NCBI GenBank assembly: GCA_965153455.1
Contig: OZ234496.1
Coordinates: 3,667,207 to 3,731,206, forward strand
Source: Sphagnum compactum
Taxonomy: Eukaryota; Bryophyta; Sphagnopsida; Sphagnales
DNA: 64,000 nucleotides
Direction of reading: 5' to 3'
The notes beneath the pieces are model-generated. The model had not been told where the DNA came from and ran no database searches. It worked only from the letters and a program-made list of their open reading frames with translations. Shown here piece after piece: positions 26,738-38,660 of the stretch; positions within the stretch are counted from its first letter, which is position 1, and every line of letters begins with the position of its first letter. The translations under genes and the position numbers were made by a program.

Positions 26738-28499
26738 ATTTTTTTAATTTCTGGTAAAAAAGGGAATTTTTATTTCTAGCATAAATTCAACTAATTGACT
26801 AATTTTTCTAATTTTTTGGGAAAAAATCCCTAATTTTGAATCAAAAATTGAAAGAAAGAAAAACCCTGATTATGTGCACTCTAGGTAGTAGTACCATTGG
26901 GAAAGGTCTGGACGGCGAGTTCAGGTGCATCGAGCACACCACCACCACCGAAGTGGTTTCGAAAATTTTGAACATATGATGCATGCGGGAGCTCTGAGGT
27001 GATAGTAGGTTCGAATACATGCTCATGCTCGACCACATAAGAGCCACACTTACTTACTTAGTCAATGACGGAAAAGAAGAGTCACAACTTCCAAGTTTCG
27101 ATATGTTTCGGTGTAAAAATAAATTGTGTCCCCAAATGTTGTGCTTGTGAAAGAATTGGACCCACTTACCCACCACCTTTTAAATTAAATTAATAAAAAA
27201 AAAATTCCTTCTTCTTCCTCTGGGGTCTATAATTCCCACAAATGACTGATTGCCCCTACCCAATTTGTTTTTTTTGCTCTACACTATCTCAAAATTTCTT
27301 GCATACTTTACATCTCTTTGAACACATATAAGGTTCTATCCTTGCAACCTTCCGTCACTTATGTCACGTAAGGTGTCGTCCGCCGGAACTAACAAAATTT
27401 AGCCATGCCTATGTAGGGCAAGCGGGGCAGGGAGAGGAGGCGAGACCCCCCCCCCAAAAGATAAATAAATAAATTGTTCGGTCTGGCCATGTGTTTGTGG
27501 GAACAAAAAGAAAAAAAAAAAGATTGATGTGAATAAAAATAAACAAAAAGAAGAGAGTTAATTTTGCTGGACTTGTGTTTTTTTGTGGGCAGGCCAATAC
27601 TTTTTTATGGGAAAAAAAAATATTATTATTGGGCTTGGTTCTTTAGGAATTTATGGGAAAAAAAGAGTTATTTTGATGGATTTTTTTTGAGGTGGGCAGG
27701 CCACGTCTTTAAGGAGAAGAACAAAAAAAAAGTGATTTTGTTGACTTACTTAGTGTGTTTTTTTGGGAAGGGGGCAGGCAGATTGACCCATGTGTCAGTA
27801 CGGATCTGAACTGGTTTTCCTTGACTTTGGTAAATTTGTAGACCTAGCTGAGCAGATCAGAAGTAACTTTAAAGTAACTAATTAATGAGGTCCTGAGTCG
27901 TCGTCTTGGGGCGGGGGTCACAGGTTCCACATGACAGCCTACCTACCTACTTACCTTTGCTCGAGATCCTGAAAGTCGAGGTCTCGAATTCGCTTCGGGA
28001 CTTCAAAGGGTAGTTGTTGTTGTTGTTGTTCCTGTTGTTTGCCTGTGTCACCCTTTTCCAGCCGGTCAAGTACCTCGGCAACTGGCTGTAGCCGGTGCGG
28101 CCGGCGTAGTTCTGGTTTCTCCCCTTTCTCTTCTCTTGTGCTGCTGCGGAGGAGGAGTCTTTCGTCTCGTGCTTTTGCTTTCTCCAGATCGCTTCGGGTT
28201 TGTTCCTCAATTCTTGGCTTGGCTCTCTCGAAATGTTGGCGCTGAGAATCCGCTTTTTTTCTCCTCCTTTCTGGCAATCCAACGAGCCATCCATGAAGCT
28301 CTGGTTCGCCGATTTGTGTATGTAAGAGTGGAAATTGGAGTCCCGGGGTGGGGGGATGGGAGCGGGCGGGCCGGGAAGGGAGGGGAGAAGAGAAGACTTG
28401 TCGTTTTTTGGTTTGGCCAGGGAATATTTCTGTGTGGGAAGAAGAATGTGGCGGAAGACGCGTTTCAGTTTGGCTGTGTGAGTCAGGAAGAATTCTTCT

Positions 28500-30598
28500 G
28501 TGGTGAGAGAGTTGTGTTGTTTTTTTCCCCCACAGAGTTTTGAACCTCCGGAGTCGTCCTTTGGACATCCGTGGAGATTTCGGAGACGGTTAGAAACGAG
28601 GAGGAGGTGGAGGAGCTGTGCACACAGCAGATATACTATTTCCTGCAACAGCAACAACAGCAGCTGGAGGCTGGATCAATAGTGGTGAGCAAACAGATTT
28701 CAGTTCTCGTGCAAGCTTTCATCGCCAAGTTTGTATCCGATGTGTTTGTTTTGGCAGGGACGGAGTGCACTACTGTCTCTTGGTCCTGTAGTAGTAATGA
28801 TACAAAGACGATGATCCGGAGGAGGGAGAAGTCCTCCTGCTCAGGGCGAAGGAAGGAAGGAAGATAGATAGATAGATAGATAGACACACACATGGACTAC
28901 CAAATTGCGCGAGGAGAGCTTCGTTACATCGGAACTTGTGCGTGAAGAAGCTTTGGAGATCGTCATGTATTCGTCTTTGAGGAGGTTTTTTCTATTTTTC
29001 TCTTCGTGTCAGATTGTACCCTGTGGAAATCCATCGTTGTTGTAAGTAAGGAAGGTCATTGATCTCGTAGGAGTTTTGAGCTTCTGGTTCAAGCTTGATA
29101 TTCGGATTCTCCCTCTGTCTCTCATTCTGTCTGTCTCTTTCTCTCTCTCTCTCTAGGAAGAGCTTCTCTCTCGGTTGCAAGTCTTTGCTACATGAAGAAG
29201 AACAAGCAGAAGTATTGTCCATGTGAAGGAGGACACTTTCTGGTTAGTTGGTTAGGTTTTGCCTGCCAATGCAACCACAACGATGGTTTTCCAAGGAAGC
29301 ATGTGTGTGAGTGAGTGGCATGGCAGGCAGTGCTCTCTCTGTCTGGGAGAAAGCATCTTATTGCTTCTTCTCTTTGTTTTGTGGGGAGGGGGAATTTCTG
29401 TATCTGTAGTCGTGTTGAGCTTGTTGAGATCTCAAATGCCTCTTGCTTATTATTATGTCACTAATAAGTCTTTTTTTTTTTGCAAAAAAATTTGCCCTGG
29501 TGGTAGGATGATGATAATGATGATGTCAGATGCTGCTGCTTCTGTGCTTTTTCTTGTTCAGAATATTTTGTTTTCCCCAGTAGAGTCAGAATTGTTTTTG
29601 GGAGAGAGCTTCTGTTTGAAGAAAGTGTGTTGAGAAACACAAAAGAGTTACAGTATGGGTTTTTAAGAGTTGTAGGTAGAATGTCAGAACTTTGGTCCTG
29701 TTTGTTACCCTCATTCCTGGAAGGTTTTTGCAGTGATCCTGAGGACTACCAATAGAGGGGTTTTACTGTCTGGGATGCAACCAATTAACAGATTGAACAC
29801 TTTCTGTCTGTGATTCAAGCTGGCCCCCAGGTGCAACCCATTAGATCAATGAGCAAGCTATGAAGTCACCATGGACCCATGCTGTTGGATTGTCATGGTT
29901 CAATGCCAGTCTTGGAATAATGTATTGTATTTTTTCACTGTTGTGGTGCTGCTTCATGTTATTTCACAAATGTGCAGGCCTCTTTTGTGTGGCCTCTTTG
30001 GTCCTTTGTTCTTTGATTGGATTGAGAAGTTGGTTAAGCACCCTGGAAACAAGAAAAGAACCACTGATTGGGGTTTAGCACTGAGATTTCAAAGGAGTAA
30101 TGTGAAGTTATGTGTCTTCTTCAATGGTTCCAGAATCACAGCCATTGCTGCAAGACTGAGTTGGAAGAACCTATGATTGGGTTTTGTTCCAACCTTTAGG
30201 AATTCTTTGATTTTCCTTCGCCTTCTTCAAGGAAATGAAGCAGATTGTGTGTTTGTCTACTGGAGATCTCTGAGAGGCTGCAAATTTGACTATTTCTGTA
30301 ATTTTTGGAACCTTCATAACTGCCAAGTTTACTGAATTTTGCTTTTGTGTTGTTCTGTTCCTGTACAGAAGAACCACCCAAATGGGGAACAATATCTGAA
30401 GATAAGTTTTGTTCTGGCTGTGGGCTGTACATCTGGTGGTCAACATTTGAAGTCCCTATGGAACAGCAATCCTGAGAACTCGACATTGAATTTTGGAACA
30501 CGGTTTTTGCATTCAAGAGATCATATATGACAACAACTGTGTATAATTCCATTCGAAGAATGCCAAGTTGGATGCAAGGGTAGTAGTGTGAGGGGAAG
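28500..30598 (+). promoter_or_regulatory. Putative 5' leader with intron, upstream of the TRFL gene
   Basis: A GC-richer stretch starts near 27950, in contrast with the AT-rich DNA to its left. A donor-like AGTG/GTGAGC follows 28684 and an acceptor-like CTGTACAG precedes 30369, so the leader is probably spliced with an intron of about 1.7 kb. The leader also holds a GATA microsatellite (28863-28884) and a CTCT tract (29127-29154). The transcription start cannot be placed from sequence. The intron boundaries are inferred from motifs only. Confidence 0.4.
30560..30583 (+). promoter_or_regulatory. Seven-codon upstream ORF before the TRFL start codon
   Basis: An ATG at 30560 opens a frame of seven codons that stops at 30581-30583, only 15 bases before the main ATG at 30599. 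If the leader is transcribed as inferred, this short uORF could lower translation of the main frame. This is an inference from position only. Confidence 0.35.
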
Positions 30599-33500
30599 AT
30601 GGAAGCTCGAGGACGCAGATTCAGTGGTGGGTTTCCTGGATATGATGGGCCTGCACTACCCCGGGCGATGCGCTCTTCTCGGGTATTGATTGCTTCTTTC
30701 GATGGGTTCCCTTTCTGCTTCCATGGGTCTTTACTGGTTGTCTCCGTCTGAAGCTGTTGCAGAATATGCAGCATTTGTTCTTCTGTAGACACTTTCTTTT
30801 GTTTTGAGTCAGATTTTACCTGTTCTTCACACTCTCCATTGATTTCCTGTAAGTGAGGCAGGATGCATTTATTTGCTCATTCTATGTCAATTCTGTAACT
30901 GTGCAAGGCTCTTCATTTTCCCCTTTGATTCTGATTGATATATGGATTTCAAGCTTTGGATATGAACAAACATGTTGATGTTCAGGTTGTGCATTGATGT
31001 GTGTGCAGGGCCGAGGAGAAGCTGCACGGCGCCAGTCAGTAGTGGTTGCCCGCACAGGGTTTTTTGAGCTGTTGGCTACTGTGGCAGGCCGGATTCTACA
31101 GGACACTGGCATTAATTCAGGACAGTGCAACAAGGCCAATAATCTCAATGAACAGGAGTCATTGAAGGAGAATTTACCATCAGAGATAGACTCACAAGTA
31201 TCAAGTGTTGGGAGTGTGACAAATCATGTTGTTATAGATAAAAGGCAGTCAGCAAGCGTTGCCTTCCATCTGGTTGCACCGTCACAATTGGGCATGAATG
31301 AAGAAGAGGTCCAGCTGAGAGTTGTGGGAGAGGGTGAAACTGAGGTTGTAGCTGGACAGACCCAGAATTGCTTTCAAAGCTCTGAAGCTGCCGTGTGGAG
31401 TCCGTCACAGGAGGAGCAGAGTAACGTTGTTGTGAAGGAGGTTACACAAGTGGATGAAGACAGTGCTGCTGCACCTGTAAATATAACTTCTTCACCACCT
31501 GCAGATCAGGTAGTATATCATTGCTCTCTGCACTTTCAAGTTCTCCTCATTTTACTGCTGGAGAAAAACCTGGCTGACAGTGGTGGAATGCCTCACAGTG
31601 CAATGTGACCATCACCATTGGGCATGCAAGGTTGTGCTGCACCAATGCATATAATAGATGCATATGTAGGTAGTCAACTCATGTAGATCAGGGAGAGATA
31701 TGTAGGGCATATGTGCATGCATGTGTATTCAGGAGAGTTTTGATCTGAGATCTGGGCACCATTTCCTTATTGGGGATTCTTCTGTCAAACCCTTTCTTCT
31801 GCAGGAATTTTTGCCACCTCCTTGTGACAGTGACTTGTCAACTGCAAAGTTTGACCCATCTCCAGGCTCGCCTTCCATTGAAATCAAAGAGATAACATCC
31901 ATTTCAGAGCTGCAAGGGGTCTGTACAGAAATGAAGCAGTTTCCTGATGATGAAATGCAAGGGCATTTTGAGATGATTGAGATGATGGGGTCAGAGCAGA
32001 TAATGGAAGGTGAGAAGCAGGCTACCCTTGGATTTGCAGCAGGGGACATCACATCAAGTAGTATGGAGTTCAAGCAGCTGCCAACCATGGTACAAGAGAA
32101 GCCAACAACAGAAACGAATGTCATATCAGTTGAGAAAGGTGGTAAAGAAAGTAGAGGATACTTGGAAGCAATGGGTGAGGTCATGGTGCAAGTGCTTGAG
32201 GCACCCATTGCAGTCATGACTGAAGCAGATAGCTTAATACCAGAGTTTCAAATGCATTGTCAATCCTCAGAGAGTGGTGATGTCATGAAACTCACTAGCC
32301 CTATGGATCTGGGGGAGGATAAAGATGATGAGAATGCAAGCATGGAGGACAAGGGCATTGTAGTTGATGAAAAAATTCCACCTTCGGTGGCAACATCAGG
32401 GTCATCAAAAGTTGCACCTCCAGCAGAGGGTCAGGGCATGACCAGACCTGTGTTAAAGCGGGTGATCTGTAAAAAGGATGGTAAGATGTCCAGGATGGAA
32501 AAGGTGTGTTCCTCCCAATGCCTTGTCCCAGAGACAAATCTTAAGGACCCATATAGGAAAGGATTGGAATCACAAAAGAATGCTGAAGTGGTTAAGTGTA
32601 TTCACACTGTTGAAACAAGGAGGAGAAAGCGTCACCACACAGACATGGAGTCAATGGATTCAGGTTCCAGTGAAGGTGAGTACTTTTACCTGAGAACAGT
32701 GAGCCTTGAGAATCTCTGAGAGATTTTTCTGCATGATTTCACTCTGATTGGAACTACCCTCTCAAGCTACGGATGATTTAGGTTTCTCTCCTGCAGTAAG
32801 AAAGTTTAGAGGACCTGTTGTATTCAGCCTCATTTGTTGAGGTTTGCTTGCAGAAGCTGGGTTTGAGAAGGAGAGACTTTCTTCTGGTGGAAGAATAGCT
32901 CTAGGCCTTACACGACAGCAAAGAACAAGAGGGTCATCATCTAAAAGAAAGAACAATGTGGTTGATGGAAGCTGCAACTCGACAGAGTTGCACTTGAATA
33001 CTGTCGACCTCATGGAGATGGGATATGAGTACGTGGATGGTGAACCCCCTGCAGCTGCAGCCAAGCTCCGCAGTGGTACACAAAATATGCTGCTTCTTTT
33101 CACTTGTTTGGCATGCACCTTCTTCTGTAGTTGAGAGATTTTGGCTGTTTTACTTCATTTTATAAGACCTGACAACTGATAAATTGTCATCAGTTGCTTA
33201 GAGAAGCTGAACATTTCAATTATTGTCAATGATTGCAGCAAAAGCTGCTAGTGTAGCCTCTTCTCCGACAGGAAAGCGATCTTCAAAACTCACCTCCAAG
33301 AAGTCATTGGAACCACATGGTAAGCATAATTGGTTTTGTTCCAGGCTAGTGGAGATTTTGAGGCTTATAGTCTTGTTGCATCTCATATCTAGATTTGAAG
33401 GGCGGAGAGTGTCATATTTGAATTAGCACATTTTGGTGATTGTGGTTTTTTGCCTTGACCAGTGATCATCTTAGGAGGGCAGTCTTTAGTTGCAAGAGGT

Positions 33501-35416
33501 TCCTGATGTTTTATTGATTGGCACCCACTTCCTTGGCTTTTTTCAAATTGGGTTTTTGACATCACTAAACAAAGTCAAAATGGGTGTTCCATTTGTTCAC
33601 CGGCCACAGTTAAACTCAGCATCAAGTCATTCGCTGTTCCAGAGCTGTTTGTGGACCTACCAGAATCAGCGAGCATTCTTAATCTCAAGGTAGCTTTCCC
33701 AATTTCCTGTATATCATCATGACCCTGAAGCCTGAGTCAACATGTTCTTGTAGCAACCATTTCGCTGCAGAAATGTCAAATGGGTCTGATTAGATGAGAC
33801 TAAGTGACTAGTATCCTGGAGTGCAAGCTTTCATGGGATTCGATGCTTTTGTCATGCTGAATCTCCAACAGACTCAGTAATGTATGATTGTTCCTTTTTG
33901 GAATGTATAGAGAGCAGTGATGGAAGCAGCAATGAATCTGCTTGGAGGGGGTCTGCGAGTGCGAGTACTGCTGCAAGGCAAGAAGGTGCCTGATGAGGGG
34001 GCCACGCTGTTGCAGATGGGCATCTCCCGTAGTGCAAAGCCAGAGTCACTTGGTTTTATGCTGGAGCCAAGTCCTGTCCCCACATCCACGTCAGCCACTG
34101 CAGCAGAAGATCCTCTTCTTGTGCTCTCACATGCTAACAATCCACCATTGCCACGGTATGCAACAGAATGCAGTTGCTGTGTCGTCTTCTTGAATCTTGT
34201 TAAATCTCGATGAATGGATAGAGTCCAAAATGGTTGAATGTTTTACTGGTAACATCATGCTCCACCAAATTGGTACTTATGTCTCTCAGTCTTTGCGGTT
34301 TGCAGGTATCCTGTATTTGGTGTACAAGGACTTTCTGGCAGTGTGGAGAGAGGTGGACGGTGCTGTGGAAAGGGACGGTCCACTAGGGCTAGCGGTATGG
34401 TAGTGGATGCTGATCCAACAACCTTTGTGGTGGCACCACCTATGCCTGCAGATCATCAACAAGGGTACATTGATGGGAAGCAACCATCAGGTCTCAAATT
34501 TCCAATGACACCTGATGAGACGTTGAAGGGGTGCAATGGCATGAAGACCAAGTTGACTCACCTGAATGAGCAGATGGCAGTCTCTCCACACTCCACACGG
34601 GTTGCTGCTGCGGGAGCATTAGCAGCAATTCGTGCACAGGCAGATGCCAACCGCAGGGCCAAGAATGAGCTTGATCCTCCCTCTACTGTGATGACTAACA
34701 TGTCACAGGATTCCCTTGAGGCTGAGTCAGGAGCCATCATTCTGCATCCGGGTGTGGGTATAGGGGAGAATATGCCTGGAATGGCCCTGGTGCCCGTGAG
34801 GCAGAAGACAGGGGCTCTTGATGTTGGCAAACGCCGCATGCGCTGCCCCTTCAGTGTTGCTGAGGTGGAAGCTCTGGTTCATGCTGTCGAGAAGCTTGGC
34901 ACTGGCAGGTAGTACACTCTGGATCTTCTTCTATGTCTGTCCACATCTGTTCATTAGGCCCATGTATTGGAGTCTGCAGTTCTGTCCTTTTCAACAAGTC
35001 GATCAGGAATGACATCCAGGAAACATGATTCATTGTGCTTCTCATTTAGGGTTTTCTTTTGACACCTGTTGTCCTGTGAGTTTAGGTGGCGTGATGTGAA
35101 GTTGAGGGCCTTTGACCATGCCAAGCATCGTACATATGTTGATCTCAAGGTTTGCTCTCTGGCCAAACCTCAATACAGTCTCAGTTTTGAGGCAGATCGA
35201 TTATAGTTTAACATTCTTTTGAGTGGTAATTTCAACAAGCACTTTGATTTTATTCATTGACAGGACAAATGGAAAACACTGGTGCACACAGCTCGGATTG
35301 CACCCCATCAGCGCAGGGGGGAACCTGTACCTCAAGAGCTGCTGGAGAGGGTAACTCGAGCACACAGTTACTGGAGTGCCCAGGCAGCAAAGCAACAAGC
35401 AGAGCTGGACTTCTGA
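30599..35416 (+). CDS. Telomere-repeat-binding protein, TRP1/TBP1 (TRFL) family, 967 aa
   Basis: Ten exons join in frame: 30599-30682, 31009-31509, 31805-32675, 32854-33075, 33239-33319, 33610-33689, 33911-34155, 34306-34908, 35086-35149 and 35264-35416. All introns are GT-AG. The N-terminus (FPGYDGPALPRAMRSSR) and FELLATVAG match the start of plant TRP1/TBP1/RTBP1. A ubiquitin-like domain lies at about 587-645 (VKLSIKSFAVPELFVDLP; LLQGKKVPDEGATLLQMGIS). The C-terminal Myb/telobox domain spans about 870-930 (RCPFSVAEVEALVHAVEKLG, GRWRDVKL, then the signature VDLKDKWKTLVHTA) with the extension RRGEPVPQELLERV. Family members bind double-stranded plant telomeric repeats (TTTAGGG) in the nucleus. 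At 967 residues it is longer than the roughly 580-680 of angiosperm relatives, mainly because of the acidic, weakly conserved exon 3 (about 290 residues). The start is chosen because it gives the conserved N-terminal motif. Confidence 0.95.
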
Positions 35417-37523
35417 TTTGGGATCCTTGAAAGCACACTGCCAAAACCCGCCATCTGGACTCAGCTGTAAAGTGTAACCCAGGAGTTCACCGGTTCATTT
35501 GCTTGTACCGTCTATTGATCCTCTAGGCGTCAATAGCTGCAGTTACTGTTTATGTGTGTTCATCCTTCCTTGGAAATGACGAAAAAGGAGTGGGCACCAG
35601 CTGGAGAACGTTCTCACCAGATTGATTAAGCTCATTTTGGGGGAAGTTTGGAGCTGTACTAGGTGAAGAAGAAGCCTCCGAAGCTGTTCGTCCACCTCCC
35701 TCCTCTCTGCCCATTTTCTGACTTTCTTTTAGCCACTTCATCAGCAGTCGCAACAAGTCTGAATTGCTGCGAAAGACAACTGAAGACTGCTTTTTTGAGT
35801 TCAAGCAGGGCTGTAGGAGAGAATACCCATTTCATTTTTCTGTCCATGTTGTATAGGAGTCCACTCATATAGTGCAAGCTAGGCAGGTTCCTGTGTGTTT
35901 ATCTTCTCTGGCACAAACGTTTACTAGATGCAAATTCGCCGACATGACATGACTGACTGCCACACTTTCAAACAGCACTGCAAATCCTTTAGCATATTGG
36001 CAGCTCCCTCCCACCCACCACCCAAGGATCGGGATTTCCAGCTCTCCATTATCAAAGCCCATGCCAAGTAAGTCCCCTTGTACAGGGTTTCAAAACCCCC
36101 ACCACCCCCAATTATCATTTATTTCAGCAACTTTTCTTCAAAATCTGTCTTTGTCTGTGGCCGCCGCTCCCTTTTCATTGACTGTTTGTTTGTTTGTTTG
36201 TTTGGCATGCTCACGCTTTTTGTAAAAGTCTTTGAGTGCAATGGACTGCCTAAGTTCCGATTTGGATCTTTGAAAACATCAACCAAAGAGAGTGAAAACA
36301 TGCTAAAAGGAGCCAGGAGCTCAAAGGTAATTTAGTCAAATTTTTCAAGGATTGCACATGACATGTGTTATTTCTTTTATTAGTTTATAATATAAAGATC
36401 TGTATTTTGAATATTTTATTTAACATTGCATGTTAAATATAAATATGTTTTTGACTACAAGTTAATGTTATATCATATATATTTTGCATTCATGTCCTCT
36501 AACACATAAATATGAACAATTTTTGTTAAGGTCACATTTTTTTTAATCCATAATTTTCAGGGTTCAAAACACGTTTGAATCAAATGCGTTCAAACCGATT
36601 ATAAAAACATTTTTTTATCAATTCAAATCGTTTTGTCATTTTAATTGTTAATGTTAAAACACTCTCTAATTTTTAGAAAGTTTGATGCAATTTGGTTAAA
36701 AAAAGAACGTTGGAAAAAATAAGGTTTATTCATTTTCGAGGTTTGATTCATTTGAACATGTAAAAACATTTTTGATTTGTGTCAAACTTTGAGTATGTAA
36801 GCTTTGCAATTAATAAAAAATATTCCAACAAAATTATGACAATTCAAACTTTTATGTTTTCCTTACAATATTTCAAACATACAAAAATATGATTTTAATG
36901 AATGTCCACTCACTTGAATGATTCTTTTGATTGTGGTTTTTTCTTTCCACCATAACACTCACAAATTCCATAGCTCCAAGGGTGTACCCCTTCCAATTTC
37001 ATTAACCATTATAAAAAAAACAGGATTTTTTCGATTGAAAATTTTGACTAGAAAATATCCCAACTGTCACCATGTTCAACTTGACCAATTTGCCATTTTG
37101 GACAAATCAATTTGGATTCAACCATTTTGACTAGGTCTTTTTGGTTGGTTTTATTTACTAATCAACAATATTTTGATGATGATTATATGTATGATTTTAA
37201 ATATTATAATACTTTTGATTGTGTTATAATAATAAATATTATTTATTTATATTAATTTATTTAACTACCTACATGGTTTAATAGTTGATGTAAATTTTAT
37301 TAATATTATTATTCACCTACCCTATTTAGCTTAGGCCCCCTAGGCCAGGCAACCAACTCTAGCCCACCTTGTTTAGATAATCTATGCCTTCTATCTAGAC
37401 CATTTAAAACTTAGGTAATCAAAGGTGCAAGTGTGAGGACTTGAATTGTTTACCTTCATTTTGAAAAGACTAGTCCTAACCATTATACTACCATTTCAAA
37501 AGATGAAATATTTTATCAACATA
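35417..37523. other. 3' flank of the TRFL gene, then AT-rich intergenic DNA
   Basis: The first few hundred bases after the stop probably contain the 3' UTR, but no clear polyadenylation site can be fixed. A GTTT microsatellite lies near 36183-36203. From about 36330 the sequence becomes AT-rich with no recognisable gene, up to the Helitron. Confidence 0.5.
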
Positions 37524-38660
37524 TCCTATATATAAAAGCTACAGTGGTGTGTGTCCGTCTGTGTGTCACAAGACGTTCTGCGTTTTAACATTACGTCGGA
37601 ACCGGCAGCAGTTAGGGCAGTTGGGAAACATCTTTGAAAAGCAATTTTTTAGAAATTGTCATGATGTCTCTTCCAGTCACTGCCCGTTCCCTGTGGAGCT
37701 GGTCTATAGTAGATGGCAAAATAGGATAGGTGAGGTGATAATCAGGGCACAAAATCAGCACCCATGGCACATATAATCCTATATATCTGTGGTGTCTGTC
37801 TGTGTGGACAAAAATTGGGCAGTGCCTGGATATTCTTCCAGTCACTGCCCGTTCCCTGTGGAGCTGGTCTGTAGTAGATGGCAAAATAGGATAGGTGAGG
37901 TGATAATCAAGGCACAAAATCAGCACCCATGGCACATATAATCTTATATATCTTATATCTAATATCTTATATATAAAAGCAAACGTGGTGTCTGTCTGTC
38001 TATGTGGACAAAAATTGGGCAGTGCCTGGAAGATTCTTCCAGTCACTGCCCGTTCCCTGTGGAGCATCTGATGATGATAATATGATGACAAATTTACTAT
38101 TGCAGGATTTTTTATGCACAAAATAGGGTGGACAGTCCAAGACTGGCTTCAATAGGTGGACAGTCTAAGAAGTTGAAGATATCAACTTTTGGATGGGGGA
38201 TGGTAGGGTGTTGGGGGAGGTATTTTTGGGATTTGGAGGGTGGGTGAGGAGATTTGGGTGCGTTTTTTTCTTTCCGAAGGATGCATGGGCTAAGGGTTTA
38301 GGAGGGTCATGATTTTTATTTTTTTCGTGGAGGGGGGGAGGGGGTGGGGGTGGGGTTCTAGAGGTCTTAATAGGTGGAAGTGAGAAAGAACACATTGTAA
38401 TATTATGTTGAGGAACACATTGGGAACCAAAGAAAAATGAAAAGAAACCCTCCCCCCACCCCCCCCCCTTGGCCCCTCCTCCCAAAATTGAAAAGGAATA
38501 AAAGCAAGGCACCTTGAGTGCACCCTTGGGCCTTCCATTGGCTGCATGAAATTTCTATTCCCAAAAGAGTTCGTCACCGTTTAGAACCGGAGTGGGAAAA
38601 GCGAAGTTCCGGGTGGGGGGGATCGACGGGGTGCATTATTATGCACCGGGTTCACACTAG
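37524..38660 (+). mobile_element. Non-autonomous Helitron with three nested left ends
   Basis: The left terminus is TCCTATATATAAAAGC at 37524. The right terminus is CTAG at 38657-38660, preceded by a perfect 7-bp hairpin (38630-38647, stem GGTGCAT/ATGCACC, loop TATT) nine bases away. The flanking bases are A (37523) and T (38661), so it sits in an AT dinucleotide without target duplication. These are the structural marks of Helitrons (5' TC, 3' hairpin plus CTRR, AT target). No Rep/helicase gene is present, so it depends on an autonomous partner. Further left-end-like sequences start at 37777 and 37965, each preceded by A, and the part between them is a diverged tandem array. The G-rich interior (about 38190-38350) encodes nothing recognisable. 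Confidence 0.85.
37671..38070 (+). repeat. Tandem repeats inside the Helitron, three partial copies
   Basis: TTCCAGTCACTGCCCGTTCC followed by CTGTGGAGC starts at 37671, 37836 and 38037, so steps are 165 and 201 bases. The first two copies continue with GGCAAAATAGGATAGGTGAG and CACCCATGGCACATATAATC. The third is truncated after GGAGC. Each of the second and third copies is preceded by a left-end-like sequence with GTGTCTGTCTGT. Confidence 0.85.

Larger units (their letters stand above)
21324..27950. other. AT-rich intergenic DNA without a recognisable gene
   Basis: No exon chain or conserved protein motif was found. The stretch includes a diverged 88-bp tandem duplication (26101-26276), a G19 homopolymer (26719-26737) and a degenerate array of GGGCAGGC plus A-rich blocks (about 27545-27780). 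The sequence becomes more GC-rich after about 27900, where the leader of the next gene begins. Confidence 0.55.

Noticed and set aside
27947-28657. 236-codon minus-strand ORF
   Set aside because: It lies antisense to the GC-rich leader of the TRFL gene, has Asn-, Pro- and Lys-rich low complexity and no domain. A second long frame overlaps it, as expected of composition, not coding.
28571-28867. Plus-strand frame with a glutamine run (98 codons) as the N-terminus of the TRFL protein
   Set aside because: It begins at GTG, runs through the donor-like site at 28684 and does not connect in frame to the conserved N-terminal motif at 30599.
38165-38577. Minus-strand ORFs of 115 and 95 codons in the Helitron
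   Set aside because: Pro/Gly/His-rich translation of G and C runs, with no similarity recognised. Not a captured gene fragment that I can identify.
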